A stretch of DNA of 64,000 nt from Changshengia sp963803165 (GTDB taxonomy: Bacteria; Chloroflexota; Dormibacteria; Aeolococcales; Aeolococcaceae), in contig CAWDLK010000001.1 of assembly GCA_963803165.1 (NCBI GenBank), positions 1-64,000 on the forward strand, given 5' to 3'. The translations under genes were made by a program, and so were the position numbers. Below the pieces are notes generated by a model. The model did not search any database. It was not told where the DNA came from and saw nothing but the letters and a program-made list of their open reading frames with translations. This document shows, piece after piece, positions 22,455-32,564 of this stretch. Position 1 is the stretch's first letter; each line of letters starts with the position of its first letter.

Positions 22455-22978
22455 GCGCGCCCGGCCTGCGCCGTGGGCGCCTCGGCGGGCGCGGGGGCGA
22501 CCGCGGCCGGACGGCCGGCCGCCAGCGCCCGCAGCACCGCGACCGCTCGCTCCAGCACTCTCAGGTCGGCCTCGCTCAGAGCGGCGAGACGCTCTGCGAG
22601 CCACTCGTTGCCGGCCCGGGCGTAGTCGGCGAGCAGCGCCGCGCCGGCGGGCGTGGCCACCACCTGGACCCCGCGGCGGTCTCCGGGGTTCGCCTGGCGC
22701 ACCACCAGGCCGGTGGCCTCCAACCGGTCGGCGAGGCGCGTCGCAGCCGAGGAGGGGAGGTTCTCCAGCTCGGCCAGCCGGCCGACGCCGAGCGGCCCGT
22801 GGCTGACGACGCTGGCAAGTCCGGAGACCTGGGTGATGCTGAGCTCAGAGGGATCGTGGCGGCGGAGCTGGCGGCTGAGATGGATCATCGACACCCGCAG
22901 CCCCTCGGCCAGGAGGCGCAGCTCGACCTCCCCCGGGCGCGGGCTTCCCGACGGTTCGCCGGTCAACGTGGTGGACAC
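22451..22978 (-). CDS. MarR-family transcriptional regulator
   Basis: 175 residues from GTG 22978. The winged-helix core is visible: LSITQVSGLASVVSHGPLGVGRLAELENLPSSAATRLADRLEATGLV, then RQANPGDRRGVQVVATPAG for the wing with its conserved D-x-R. MarR proteins bind palindromic operators as dimers and are released by ligands. Its stop overlaps the efflux-pump start by 4 bp, so it probably controls its own operon. The AT-rich stretch 50 bp upstream is the likely promoter and operator region. Confidence 0.88.
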   Translation of the reverse strand: MSTTLTGEPSGSPRPGEVELRLLAEGLRVSMIHLSRQLRRHDPSELSITQVSGLASVVSHGPLGVGRLAELENLPSSAATRLADRLEATGLVVRQANPGDRRGVQVVATPAGAALLADYARAGNEWLAERLAALSEADLRVLERAVAVLRALAAGRPAAVAPAPAEAPTAQAGRA

Positions 22979-23029
22979 GATTCACCCCCTGCCTCGCGGC
23001 CTGCCGGGGACACGGAAAGTAACCAAGAT

Positions 23030-23035
23030 AGTATA
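23030..23035 (-). promoter_or_regulatory. Candidate -10 of the marR/MFS operon
   Basis: TATACT on the minus strand, within the only AT-rich stretch upstream of the operon (23019-23036), 52 bp before the GTG. No good -35 at 17 bp; GTAACC and GGTAC flanking it could be operator half-sites. Confidence 0.35.
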
Positions 23036-23095
23036 TGCGGTACACATGTGCCGAGGGGGCATCCCCGCGCGCTCGGCCCTGAGAGGTCCGGGGCC

Positions 23096-23635
23096 TCAGG
23101 CGGGGCCAGCGGGTGGTGCGACCTCCCGGGCTATCCCCTCGGCCCAGGCGTCGACCGCCTGCCAGTCCCGGAAATCCCCCTCGACCAGCAGCTTGCTTCC
23201 CCCGGGCAGCCTCTCGATGAGCCGGTGGGCACCGCGCAGCTTGGCGCGGTCGAGGGCCCCGAAGAACACCCGCTCGTCGCGGGCCCCGACCGCGGTGCCG
23301 AGCCTGACGAACTCCTTCGGGGCCGCGGCCACCGCCACGTCGCGCCCCTGCGCATCCGTGGTCTCCGTTCCCAGCGGTCCGCTGCTGAACAGCCACACCT
23401 GCTTGAGGGAGAGAAGCTCCTCGTGGGAGTGGGTGAACGCGCGCGCGTCCCTCAGCCACGAACCCATGTAGGTGGCGCTGCCGATGACGAAGGCGTCGTA
23501 GCCCGAGGCGTCACCGATCTCACCGACCGCGCGCACGTCGACCTTCTGACCCGCATCGGTGAGCTTCGCGGCGATGCGCTCGGCGATCCCGCGCGTGGCT
23601 CCATACCTGGTTGCGTACGCGACGAGCACGGACAT
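23096..23635 (-). CDS. Flavodoxin-domain protein (HemG-like)
   Basis: 179 residues from ATG 23635. The N-terminal FMN phosphate loop reads VLVAYATRYGATRGIAERIA, followed by YDAFVIGSATYMGSWLRDA and the strand QVWLFSSGPLG; this is the flavodoxin fold seen in menaquinone-dependent protoporphyrinogen oxidase HemG and related electron-transfer proteins. No heme genes are nearby, so a general redox role is equally possible. Its ribosome-binding site lies in a hairpin (separate entry). Confidence 0.82.
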   Translation of the reverse strand: MSVLVAYATRYGATRGIAERIAAKLTDAGQKVDVRAVGEIGDASGYDAFVIGSATYMGSWLRDARAFTHSHEELLSLKQVWLFSSGPLGTETTDAQGRDVAVAAAPKEFVRLGTAVGARDERVFFGALDRAKLRGAHRLIERLPGGSKLLVEGDFRDWQAVDAWAEGIAREVAPPAGPA

Positions 23636-23641
23636 CCTGCC

Positions 23642-23660
23642 ACCTCCGATGGTCGGAGGT
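23642..23660 (-). promoter_or_regulatory. Hairpin sequestering the flavodoxin ribosome-binding site
   Basis: On the transcript ACCTCCGA and TCGGAGGT form a perfect 8-bp stem with a 3-nt loop; the downstream arm contains GGAGG, 7 nt before the ATG. The structure would hide the ribosome-binding site, as in translational switches or thermometers. Function is inference. Confidence 0.45.
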
Positions 23661-23961
23661 CACATGCTCCTCCCTCGTCGCGCTGACGCGAAAGGGGCCA
23701 AGGGGCCTGGCGCGCGTGGGACGTTGGACACCAGCGGCTGGCAGCAGGTCGCACATACCCCGGCCCACCCGACGCGGCGGCTTCGGGCGCGCGCAGCCGC
23801 ACCGCTCACCACCGAGATGATGACCCCGTTGTCGAGCGGCTAACCCGCGGGGAAGGGATGGATATGGACGCCCGGAAAGGCCGCGTCGCCCTTGCGAAGA
23901 TGAGACGGCGCCTCGCATCATCCCCGCGAACAGCCGTCATGGCAAAGGGGAAGGAAGGCAG
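23661..23961. other. Divergent intergenic region without a recognised gene
   Basis: About 300 bp between the flavodoxin gene (left, minus) and the binding-protein gene (right, plus). Both strands must be promoted from here, but no convincing -35/-10 pair was seen. GAAGGAAGG just before 23962 is the binding-protein ribosome-binding site. No conserved ORF or tRNA. Confidence 0.5.
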
Positions 23962-25069
23962 ATGAATCGATTTGTGAGAACCGGCACGCGCCTCGGCCTG
24001 GCGGCGATGGTGCTGGCCACAGCAGCCGCCTGCGGGTCGAGCTCCACCAGCACCTCGTACTCGACCGCAACCTCGGATGCGGCATTCGGGGGCATGAGCG
24101 GCCTGGTGACGGCAGCCAAGGCGGAGGGTCAGCTCAACGTCATCGCCCTCCCGCTGAACTGGGCAAACTACGGCACCATCATCAAGGACTTCGAAGCCAA
24201 GTACGGGATCACGGTCAATCAGGCGAACCCCCAGGGCAGCAGCCAGGACGAGGTCAACGCCGTGAAGTCGGAGGCCGGCACCAGCAAGGCCCCGGACGTG
24301 CTCGACATCGGCATGGCCGTGGCCTGGGCCAACACCAGCCTGTTCGCGCCCTACAAGGTCGCCGAATGGTCCGACATCCCGACCGGCCAGAAGGATCCCG
24401 GCGGCCTCTGGTACCAGGACTACGGCGGTTACATGTCGATCGGCTACGACTTCGAGCAAGTACACCGTGACCTCGCTCTCGGACCTGCTCACCTCCAGCT
24501 TCAAGAGCGCGGTCGCGCTCGACGGTGACCCGACCGAGGCCAACGCGGCGCTGAACGGGGTCATGATGGCCTCGCTCGCCGACGGCGGGTCGCTCGACAA
24601 CATCGGTCCGGGCGTCAGCTTCTTCAAGCAGCTCAACGCGGCCGGCAACTTCGTTCCGGTCACGGCCACTGCTGCCACCATCGACAACGGGACGACCCCG
24701 GTGGTCTTCAACTGGGACTACCTCAACTCGGCCACCGTGGTCGGCCTGCCCAACTGGAAGGTGTACGTGCCCTCGAGCGCGGCCCTGGGTGGCTACTACG
24801 CCCAGGCGATCACCAAGACCGCGCCGCACCCCGCCGCGGCACGGCTCTGGGAGGAGTACCTCTACTCGGCGACCGGGCAGAACCTCTGGCTCCAGGGTGG
24901 AGCGCGCCCCGTGGAGCAGGCGGCGATGCAGACCAGCGGAACCCTGAACCAGACCTACGCCTCGGCGCTGCCCGCCATCAGCGGGACGCCGGTCTTCCTG
25001 GATGAGAGCCAGGCCGCCGCTGCGGCCTCGTACCTGGCCAGCAACTGGTCGGCGGCCGTCGGCAGTTGA
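23962..25069 (+). CDS. ABC transporter extracellular solute-binding lipoprotein, frameshifted
   Basis: Start ATG 23962 after GAAGGAAGG. A lipoprotein signal (LAAMVLATAAAC, Cys at about residue 25) is followed by LVTAAKAEGQLNVIALPLNWANYG and FEAKYGITVNQANPQGSS, as in iron/polyamine/phosphonate-type binding proteins. The frame breaks near 24451: ...SIGYD is followed in the next frame by SSKYTVTSLSDLLTSSFK, KSAVALDGDPTEAN and so on to 25069. One extra T (GAC-T-TCG) explains it. The remainder is intact, about 368 residues when joined. It delivers the ligand to the two permeases that follow. Confidence 0.85.
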
Positions 25070-25965
25070 CGGCAGTCGCCACCACCGACACGGGAGATGT
25101 GAGGCGCCCCCTGGGGGGGCGCCTCCACCTGCCCGGCGCCTGGCTGGGCGCCGGCCCTTTCGCCGTCTACGCGGCGGCTTTCCTGCTCCTGCCCACGTTG
25201 TTCGTGGTGGTGGGGGCCTTCAGCGGCAGCCACGGGCCCACCCTGGCCAACCTGGCCCAGCTCAGCCAGCCGTACATCGTCAGCTCGTTCGTCAACAGCC
25301 TCATCCTCTCCGCCGTCAGCGCCGCCATCGGGGCGGGCGTCGGTGCCGTCCTCGCCTACACGGTGGCCACCGGGTCGCCGGACGGTCTCATGCGCCGCCT
25401 CGTGACCGCGCTCTGCGGTGTGCTCTCCCAGTTCGGCGGCGTCACCCTCGCGTTCGCCTTCATCGCCACCATCGGCACCGAGGGCTTCATCGTCGTCTGG
25501 CTCCGCCAGCACGGCATCGACTTCTATCCCCACGGCGTGTGGCTTTACGGGCTGATCGGGCTGACCCTCATCTACACCTACTTCCAGATCCCGCTGATGG
25601 TGATCGTCTTCATGCCCGCGCTCGACGGGATTCGCCCCCAGTGGCGCGAGGCCGCCGAGACCCTGGGCGGCTCCACCTGGCACTACTGGCGGCACGTGGC
25701 CGGGCCGCTGCTGCTGCCCGGCTTCCTGGGGTGCTGGCTGCTGCTCTTCGCCAACGCGTTCTCCGCCTATGCGACCGCCGCCGCGCTGCTCGACATCGGC
25801 GGGATCATCGTGCCCCTGCAGATCAGCCGTGCGCTGAGCAGCGAGGTGGGGCTCGACCAGGCCAACCTCGCCGCCGCGCTCGCCCTCGGCATGGTGGTGG
25901 TGGTGGCGGTGATTACGGTGCTCTATTCGTGGCTGCAGCGGCGCACCGCGCGGTGGCTGCCGTGA
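25066..25965 (+). CDS. ABC transporter permease (first)
   Basis: 299 residues from TTG 25066, whose TTGA overlaps the binding-protein stop by 4 bp. Six membrane segments and the cytoplasmic EAA loop (EAAETLGGSTWHYWRHVAGPLLLPG) that docks on the ATPase. It resembles the PotB/FbpB-type permeases of polyamine, iron and 2-aminoethylphosphonate importers. Pairs with the next gene to make the channel. Confidence 0.88.
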   Translation: MTAVATTDTGDVRRPLGGRLHLPGAWLGAGPFAVYAAAFLLLPTLFVVVGAFSGSHGPTLANLAQLSQPYIVSSFVNSLILSAVSAAIGAGVGAVLAYTVATGSPDGLMRRLVTALCGVLSQFGGVTLAFAFIATIGTEGFIVVWLRQHGIDFYPHGVWLYGLIGLTLIYTYFQIPLMVIVFMPALDGIRPQWREAAETLGGSTWHYWRHVAGPLLLPGFLGCWLLLFANAFSAYATAAALLDIGGIIVPLQISRALSSEVGLDQANLAAALALGMVVVVAVITVLYSWLQRRTARWLP

Positions 25966-25990
25966 GCGCCGCCCGACGGGGTCATCGCCG

Positions 25991-26791
25991 GTGAACCGTC
26001 GTCGCCGCCGGCGCCTCGCCGCCCTCCACACCGTGGTCTACGTCGTGCTGGGTCTGTTCTTTCTGCTGCCCATCGTCGCCATGGTGGAGTTCGCCACCCG
26101 CGGGGTGGGCATCGACAGCCCGCGCACCCTCAGCGCGTTCACCAGCATCGGCTCCGATCCCGAGCTGGTCGACGCCATCACCGCGTCGCTGGAGCTGGCC
26201 GCGATCACCGCGGCGGGGATGCTCGCCCTGCTCCTCCCCACCATGATCTGGTCGAGGCTGCGACTGCCGCGCGCGGTCCGCCCCCTGGAGCTGGTCTGCC
26301 TCACCCCCCTCACCATCCCCGCCATCGTGCTGGTGGTCGGCTTCGCTCCGATCTACCGCTGGATCGAGATCAACGTCAGCGATTCCATACTGACGCTCTC
26401 CTTCGCGTATCTGATCCTGGTGCTTCCCTACTGCTACCGAGCTCTGGCCGCGGGACTCGCCGGTGTCGACGTGCGCACCCTGTCGGAGGCCGCGCGCAGC
26501 CTGGGCGCGGGTTGGGGAACCGTGGTGTGGCGGATCATCGTGCCCAACATGTCGAGCGCGGTCTTCAACGCCTGCGTGCTCTGCGTGGCGGTCGTGCTCG
26601 GCGAGTTCACCGTCGCCAACCTGCTCAACTTCGAGAACCTTCAGGTGGCCATCTCCATCCTCGGCACCGGCGACGCCAGCGTCTCGATCGCCCTGGCGGT
26701 GCTCTCCCTGGTGCTCGTCTTCCTGTTCCTGTTCGCCCTGACCTTCCTGGGTCGGTTCGCCTCGCGTCGCCGGGGCACTGTGAGGGGATGA
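25991..26791 (+). CDS. ABC transporter permease (second)
   Basis: 266 residues from GTG 25991, 25 bp after the first permease. It has six membrane segments with EAA loop SEAARSLGAGWGTVVWRIIVPNM and the PotC-like end VSIALAVLSLVLVFLFLFALTF. The basic N-terminus (NRRRRRRLAAL) sits on the cytoplasmic side by the positive-inside rule. It forms the heterodimeric channel with the upstream permease. Confidence 0.88.
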   Translation: MNRRRRRRLAALHTVVYVVLGLFFLLPIVAMVEFATRGVGIDSPRTLSAFTSIGSDPELVDAITASLELAAITAAGMLALLLPTMIWSRLRLPRAVRPLELVCLTPLTIPAIVLVVGFAPIYRWIEINVSDSILTLSFAYLILVLPYCYRALAAGLAGVDVRTLSEAARSLGAGWGTVVWRIIVPNMSSAVFNACVLCVAVVLGEFTVANLLNFENLQVAISILGTGDASVSIALAVLSLVLVFLFLFALTFLGRFASRRRGTVRG

Positions 26792-26792
26792 G

Positions 26793-27908
<1,116 letters not shown>

Positions 27909-27915
27909 GTCGCCA

Positions 27916-29541
27916 ATGCCGCTGACCCATCGTCAGACGCTGATCCCCGGCGGGGTCCTCGGGCTCGGTGCGAGCGCCCCCTATCGGGCGTTGGCGGACG
28001 GCGACGGCGAGGATCACGTGCTCCGCTCCGAGCTGGTGGACCTGACCCCGGACGCGGGGCCGGGCGGGCCCCGCCGTGCCATCGCCTGCCTCGCCCACAT
28101 GACCGACCTGCACATCGGCGACGTGCAGTCCCCGGCGCGCTTCGAGTTCCTCAACCGCGAGCTTCTCGATCCGCGGTTCGCGGAGCTCGTCCCCGTGCAG
28201 CGCCCCCAGGAGGCGCTCACCCCCCACGCCCTCGACGCCCTGGTGCGCACCCTGAACGGCGGGCTGGCCGGACCGATGACCGGCGCCCCGCTCGAGCTGG
28301 TCCTCACCGGGGGCGACGCCATCGACAACGGCCAGCGCAACGAGGTCCGCACCCTCCTGCGCCTGCTCGACGGAGGCCTCGTCGAGCCCAACTCGGGCGC
28401 CCCCGGATACGAGGGGGTGCAGTCCCCCGGGTGGCCCGACGACATCTTCTGGGTCCCGGATGGCCGGAGTGCGGGACCCGACCTCTTGGCGCGCGAGTAC
28501 GGATTCCCCCGGCTGCCGGGGCTTCTCGAACGGGCGCTGCGACCCTTCGAAGCGCCCGGGCTGCGGCTGCCGTGGCTCGGCTGCCACGGCAACCACGAAT
28601 CGCTCTGCCGCGGGGTCGGGGAGATGACGCCCGAGCTCCTCACGGCTCTGACCGGCTCGCGCAAGCCCATCGCGCTGCCCGAGGGATTCGACCGCGACAC
28701 GGCCCACGCCACCTTCGTCGCCCATCCCGAGGCGTTCCTCGCCGGACCCTCGGTGACGGTCACCGGCGACTTCGCACGCAGCCGCTGCACCCTGGCCGGC
28801 TTCGTCGACGCCCACGGCGAGGACGGCGCACCGCCGCGCCACGGATTCGGAGCACCGGCGACCGGCACTCCTGCCGCAGTCGCCGTGCATGACACCGAGG
28901 CAGTGCGATACGTCGTCCTGGACACCGCCTGCCCGGCCGGGTCCGCCGGCCGGTGCATGGACGACGCCCAGCTGGGCTGGCTGGAGCGACGGCTGATCGA
29001 GGTGCACTCCTCGTACCGCGCCGCCGACGGGCGGCGGGTCCGCACCGGGGCGCGCGATCGGCTCGTGGTCGTGACCTCCCATCACGGATCGGAGGTGCCC
29101 TCGAGCGCGCGCCGCCATGCGGACGGCTCCTCCCCGAGGGCGGCGAGCCGGCTGCTGGCGACGCTGCTGCGTTTCGACAACGTCGTCCTCTGGCTCAACG
29201 GTCACACCCACGCTCACGCGATCCGCCCGCGCCGCGACCCGCGCGGCGAGGGCGGAGGGCTGTGGGAGGTCACCACCGGGTCGCTCCAGGATTGGCCGTG
29301 CCAGGCCCGGATGCTCGAGCTCTTCATGGCCGGCGACGGGGTGCTGGGGATCGCCAGCACCATGATCGACTACGACGCCGCCGCCGACCCGAGCCGGGGG
29401 GAGACGTCCTCGGAGCTGGCCGCGCTCCACCGCCAGCTGGCCGCCAACGTCCGCTGGGCGGGGTTCGGCGCCGGGGCCGAAGGGACGCCGGAGGATCGCA
29501 ATGCGATGATGCTGAGGCGCATCGGGTTCACCCCCGCCTAG
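27916..29541 (+). CDS. Metallophosphoesterase, PPA1498 (TIGR03767) type
   Basis: 541 residues from ATG 27916, 7 bp after the ABC ATPase. The calcineurin-like metal ligands occur with long inserts between them: MTDLHIGD, LTGGDAIDN, GCHGNHES, VTSHHGSE and NGHTHAH. That spacing is characteristic of the PPA1498 family. Those proteins usually carry a twin-arginine signal; here the N-terminus (MPLTHRQTLIPGGVLGLG) has no clear one, so a cytosolic enzyme is possible. Its place as the last gene of the importer operon suggests that the imported solute is a phosphate ester or phosphonate, or is processed to one (inference). Confidence 0.8.
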   Translation: MPLTHRQTLIPGGVLGLGASAPYRALADGDGEDHVLRSELVDLTPDAGPGGPRRAIACLAHMTDLHIGDVQSPARFEFLNRELLDPRFAELVPVQRPQEALTPHALDALVRTLNGGLAGPMTGAPLELVLTGGDAIDNGQRNEVRTLLRLLDGGLVEPNSGAPGYEGVQSPGWPDDIFWVPDGRSAGPDLLAREYGFPRLPGLLERALRPFEAPGLRLPWLGCHGNHESLCRGVGEMTPELLTALTGSRKPIALPEGFDRDTAHATFVAHPEAFLAGPSVTVTGDFARSRCTLAGFVDAHGEDGAPPRHGFGAPATGTPAAVAVHDTEAVRYVVLDTACPAGSAGRCMDDAQLGWLERRLIEVHSSYRAADGRRVRTGARDRLVVVTSHHGSEVPSSARRHADGSSPRAASRLLATLLRFDNVVLWLNGHTHAHAIRPRRDPRGEGGGLWEVTTGSLQDWPCQARMLELFMAGDGVLGIASTMIDYDAAADPSRGETSSELAALHRQLAANVRWAGFGAGAEGTPEDRNAMMLRRIGFTPA

Positions 29542-29586
29542 CGTCACGGGGCCGGCCCACGGAGGAGATCGACGGAGGGATCGCAG

Positions 29587-30558
29587 ATGAAGGCTGTGGT
29601 GTACGAACGCCAGGGTGCGGCCGCTGAGGTCCTCAAGGTCGTCGAGCTCCCCCGACCCGAGCCGGGACCGGGCGAGGTCCGCGTCCGGGTCAGCTTCTCC
29701 GGCGTCAACCCGACCGATTGGAAGTCGCGAAGCGGCGCCACACCCCGGCCGGTCGATCGGTTCCAGGTCCCGCACCACGACGGCTCAGGGGTGATCGACG
29801 CCGTGGGGCCGGGAGTGGACGAGGGTCGCCTGGGGCAGCGCGTGTGGGTCTGGATGGCCGCGGCGGGGAGCCCGTGGGGCACCGCCGCCGAGTGGACGGT
29901 GGTCGCTGACGGCCAGGCGGTCTCCCTCCCCGAGAACGCATCGCTGGAGCTGGGGGCCAGCCTGGGGGTGCCTGCGCTCACCGCGCACCGCTGCCTCTTC
30001 GCCGACGGCGGCCTGGCCGGGCGCACCGTCCTGGTCGCCGGCGGAGCCGGCGCGGTCGGACACTTCGCCATCGAGCTCGCCCGGCGCCAGGGAGCCCGGG
30101 TGGTCACCACCGTGAGCGGCCCCGCCAAGGCGGAGCTGGCCCGGGCGGCCGGTGCAGACCTGGTGGTCAACTACCGGGAGGCGGACGCCCTGGAGCGGAT
30201 CCGGGCCTTCGCCGATCGCGTCGACCGGGTGGTCGAGGTCAACCTGGCGGCCAACCTCTCGCTCGACCTGGGTCTCGCCGGCGCCGGCACGGTGATCGCG
30301 GTCTACGCGGCCGACGGCGCCGATCCCGAGCTCCCGGTCCGAGCCTGCATGAGCGCCAACGTCGTGCTCCGCTTCGTGCTCCTCTACGGGGTCCCGGTCG
30401 AGGATCTCCACGCCGGCGTCAGTGAGGTCAGCGCGGCGCTCACGGCCGGGGCGCTCACTGAGCTGCCGGTCCACCGCTTCCCCCTGGAGGAGTGCTCAGC
30501 CGCCCAGGACGCGGTCCAGGGTGGAGCGGTGGGCAAGGTGCTGCTGGTCGTCGGCTGA
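29587..30558 (+). CDS. NADPH:quinone reductase-like MDR oxidoreductase
   Basis: 323 residues from ATG 29587 with GGAGGG upstream. MDR fold: MKAVVYERQGAAAEVLKVVELP, GVNPTDWKSRSG, and the nucleotide loop VLVAGGAGAVGHFAIELARRQGA. No structural-zinc cysteine cluster, so it belongs to the zinc-free quinone-oxidoreductase/zeta-crystallin branch that reduces quinones or enones with NADPH. It follows the metallophosphoesterase by 45 bp and may be in the same transcript. Confidence 0.85.
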   Translation: MKAVVYERQGAAAEVLKVVELPRPEPGPGEVRVRVSFSGVNPTDWKSRSGATPRPVDRFQVPHHDGSGVIDAVGPGVDEGRLGQRVWVWMAAAGSPWGTAAEWTVVADGQAVSLPENASLELGASLGVPALTAHRCLFADGGLAGRTVLVAGGAGAVGHFAIELARRQGARVVTTVSGPAKAELARAAGADLVVNYREADALERIRAFADRVDRVVEVNLAANLSLDLGLAGAGTVIAVYAADGADPELPVRACMSANVVLRFVLLYGVPVEDLHAGVSEVSAALTAGALTELPVHRFPLEECSAAQDAVQGGAVGKVLLVVG

Positions 30559-30616
30559 TGTCCTGACTCCCCTGAACCGGGCGCGTCAGGCTTTCGTAAG
30601 GGGAGATGCATGATCC

Positions 30617-32053
30617 TTGCGGCGCATGTCCGCGCGGTCCTCTGGCACCCTGGTGACAGGGCACACTGACCTGGGTGCCCCGAGCACCGCCGCCAGCCGG
30701 CGATCGCTGCGCGTGCCGCGGCAGTGGGGGCTGCTGCCCCGTGACGCCGTCCTCATCGTCCTCGGCAACGCCCTGCTGATCGTCGCGATGTGGGTCCGCC
30801 ACGGCCAGTTCCCCAATCTCACCCACCCGGCGGCGGTGCTCACCGGCGCGGGCCAGCTCGCCGCCCTGCTGGGCACCTACAGCGCGCTGGTGCAGCTGGT
30901 GCTGATGTCGCGCAGCCCGTGGCTGGACGGCCTCTTCGGGATCGACCGGATCGCCGGCTGGCATCGCTGGCTCGGCTTCGCCACGGTGGGCCTGATCTCC
31001 GCCCACGTGGTCCTCACCACCGCCGGATTCGGGATCACCGACGGCCGCTCCTTCCTGGCCCAGACCTGGGTCTTCCTCACCACCTACCCCTACATGCTCA
31101 TGGCCTACGTGGGATTCGGCCTCTTCCTGCTGATCGCGGTGACCTCGGTGCGGGCGGCGAGGCGGCGCCTCTCCCACGAGACCTGGCATTTCATCCACCT
31201 CTACGTCTACCTGGCGATCGCCCTCGCCTTCGCCCACCAGCTCGCGGTGGGCACCGATTTCCTGGCGGACCCGGTCGCCGTCGGCTACTGGGTGGCGCTC
31301 TACGCGATCGCCGGCGGCCTGGTGGTCACCTTCCGGCTGGCGATCCCGGCGCGTCTGGCGCTCCGTCACCGTCTCCGGGTGAGCAGCCTGGTCATGGAGT
31401 CGCCGGACGTCGTCTCGATCTACATGACCGGTCGCGCCCTCGACGAGCTCCCGGCGCGCGCCGGGCAGTTCTTCAAGTTCCGATTCCTGACCCGCGAGCT
31501 GTGGTGGCGGGTCCACCCCTTCTCGCTCTCCTCCGCGCCCAACGGCCGGTACCTGCGCATCACCGTCAAGCGCGTGGGCGGCTTCACGCAGTCGCTGCAC
31601 GGGGTCCACCCCGGGACCCCCGTGATCCTGGAGGGCCCCTACGGCATCTTCACCTCGATCCGGCGCCTCCGCCCGCGGTCGCTGCTCATCGCCGGAGGGA
31701 TTGGCATCACTCCGCTCCGCGCCCTGATCGAGGAGATGCCGGAGCGGAAGGGCTCGATCGCTCTCCTCTACCGCGCCCGCTCCTGGTCCGACGTCGTGTT
31801 CAAGGACGAGCTCGACCGGCTGGTCGCCGCGCGCGGCGGCGTCATCCACTACATCGTCGGCCGGCGCGGGCGCGAGGTGAACCCCCAGCCGTTCGCGCCG
31901 CGTCTCCTGGTCGCCGCCATCCCGGACCTCCGCAATCGCGACATCTTCGTCTGCGGCCCGCGCGAGATGGTGGACGCGGTGCTCAGCAGCCTGCACGCGC
32001 TCCGGGTCCCCGCGGCACAGGTCCACTGCGAGCGCTTTGCGTTCCTCACCTGA
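30617..32053 (+). CDS. Ferric-reductase-like flavocytochrome (heme b, FAD, NAD(P)H)
   Basis: 478 residues from TTG 30617 (AAGGGGAG 11 nt upstream; ATG 30626 is an alternative). Residues ~45-240 form about six helices with His116/His130 and His194/His207, the two His pairs spaced 13-14 residues that bind two hemes in ferric-reductase domains. The C-terminal half is a ferredoxin-reductase module: FAD site HPFSLSSAP, NAD site GGIGITPLRAL, and CGPREMV. It would move electrons from NAD(P)H across the membrane. The next two genes (FMN-binding, ApbE) are probably its partners. Confidence 0.85.
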   Translation: MRRMSARSSGTLVTGHTDLGAPSTAASRRSLRVPRQWGLLPRDAVLIVLGNALLIVAMWVRHGQFPNLTHPAAVLTGAGQLAALLGTYSALVQLVLMSRSPWLDGLFGIDRIAGWHRWLGFATVGLISAHVVLTTAGFGITDGRSFLAQTWVFLTTYPYMLMAYVGFGLFLLIAVTSVRAARRRLSHETWHFIHLYVYLAIALAFAHQLAVGTDFLADPVAVGYWVALYAIAGGLVVTFRLAIPARLALRHRLRVSSLVMESPDVVSIYMTGRALDELPARAGQFFKFRFLTRELWWRVHPFSLSSAPNGRYLRITVKRVGGFTQSLHGVHPGTPVILEGPYGIFTSIRRLRPRSLLIAGGIGITPLRALIEEMPERKGSIALLYRARSWSDVVFKDELDRLVAARGGVIHYIVGRRGREVNPQPFAPRLLVAAIPDLRNRDIFVCGPREMVDAVLSSLHALRVPAAQVHCERFAFLT

Positions 32054-32063
32054 GGCTGCCCAC

Positions 32064-32564
32064 ATGCCCATCCGCGCCGCCGTCGCCCTCGTCGCCACCG
32101 TCGTCGGTCTGGTCCTGCTGTTCAGCTTCCGCACCCCACCGGCGACGGCGATCATCGCCGCGACGCCGCCCTCGACATCACCGTCCGCCGGCCCCACCCC
32201 CACCGCCACCCCGTCCGGCGCCCCACCGAGCGGGGGGGGCTCGCCCACACCGACCGCGACGCCCACCCCGGCGGCGAGCGGTCTCAGGTCGGGGTCGTTC
32301 ACCGGTCAGGACGCCAGCAACCAGTACGGCAGCGTCCAGGTGCAGCTGGTGATCTCCGGGGGCAGGATCACCGACGTGAGGATCCTTCACCAGACGGAGG
32401 GCGACCCGCAATCGACGACCATCGCCTCCGGCGCATTCCCGCGCCTCCGCGAGGAGGTCCTGCAGGCGCAGAGCGCTCACATCGACGCGGTGAGCGGGGC
32501 GACCTTCACCAGCGCGAGCTATGCGGAATCGGTGCAGTCGGCGCTGGATGCGGCGCGTGGCTGA
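32064..32564 (+). CDS. Secreted/anchored FMN-binding domain protein (covalent flavin carrier)
   Basis: 166 residues from ATG 32064, 10 bp after the flavocytochrome. An N-terminal hydrophobic segment (AVALVATVVGLVLLFSF) and a Ser/Pro/Thr-rich linker (residues ~25-72) place the C-terminal FMN_bind domain outside the cell. The flavinylation motif is DAVSGATFTS (141-150), with Thr147 the expected FMN attachment site. ApbE, which makes that bond, follows with overlapping reading frames. It probably accepts electrons from the flavocytochrome. Confidence 0.85.
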   Translation: MPIRAAVALVATVVGLVLLFSFRTPPATAIIAATPPSTSPSAGPTPTATPSGAPPSGGGSPTPTATPTPAASGLRSGSFTGQDASNQYGSVQVQLVISGGRITDVRILHQTEGDPQSTTIASGAFPRLREEVLQAQSAHIDAVSGATFTSASYAESVQSALDAARG

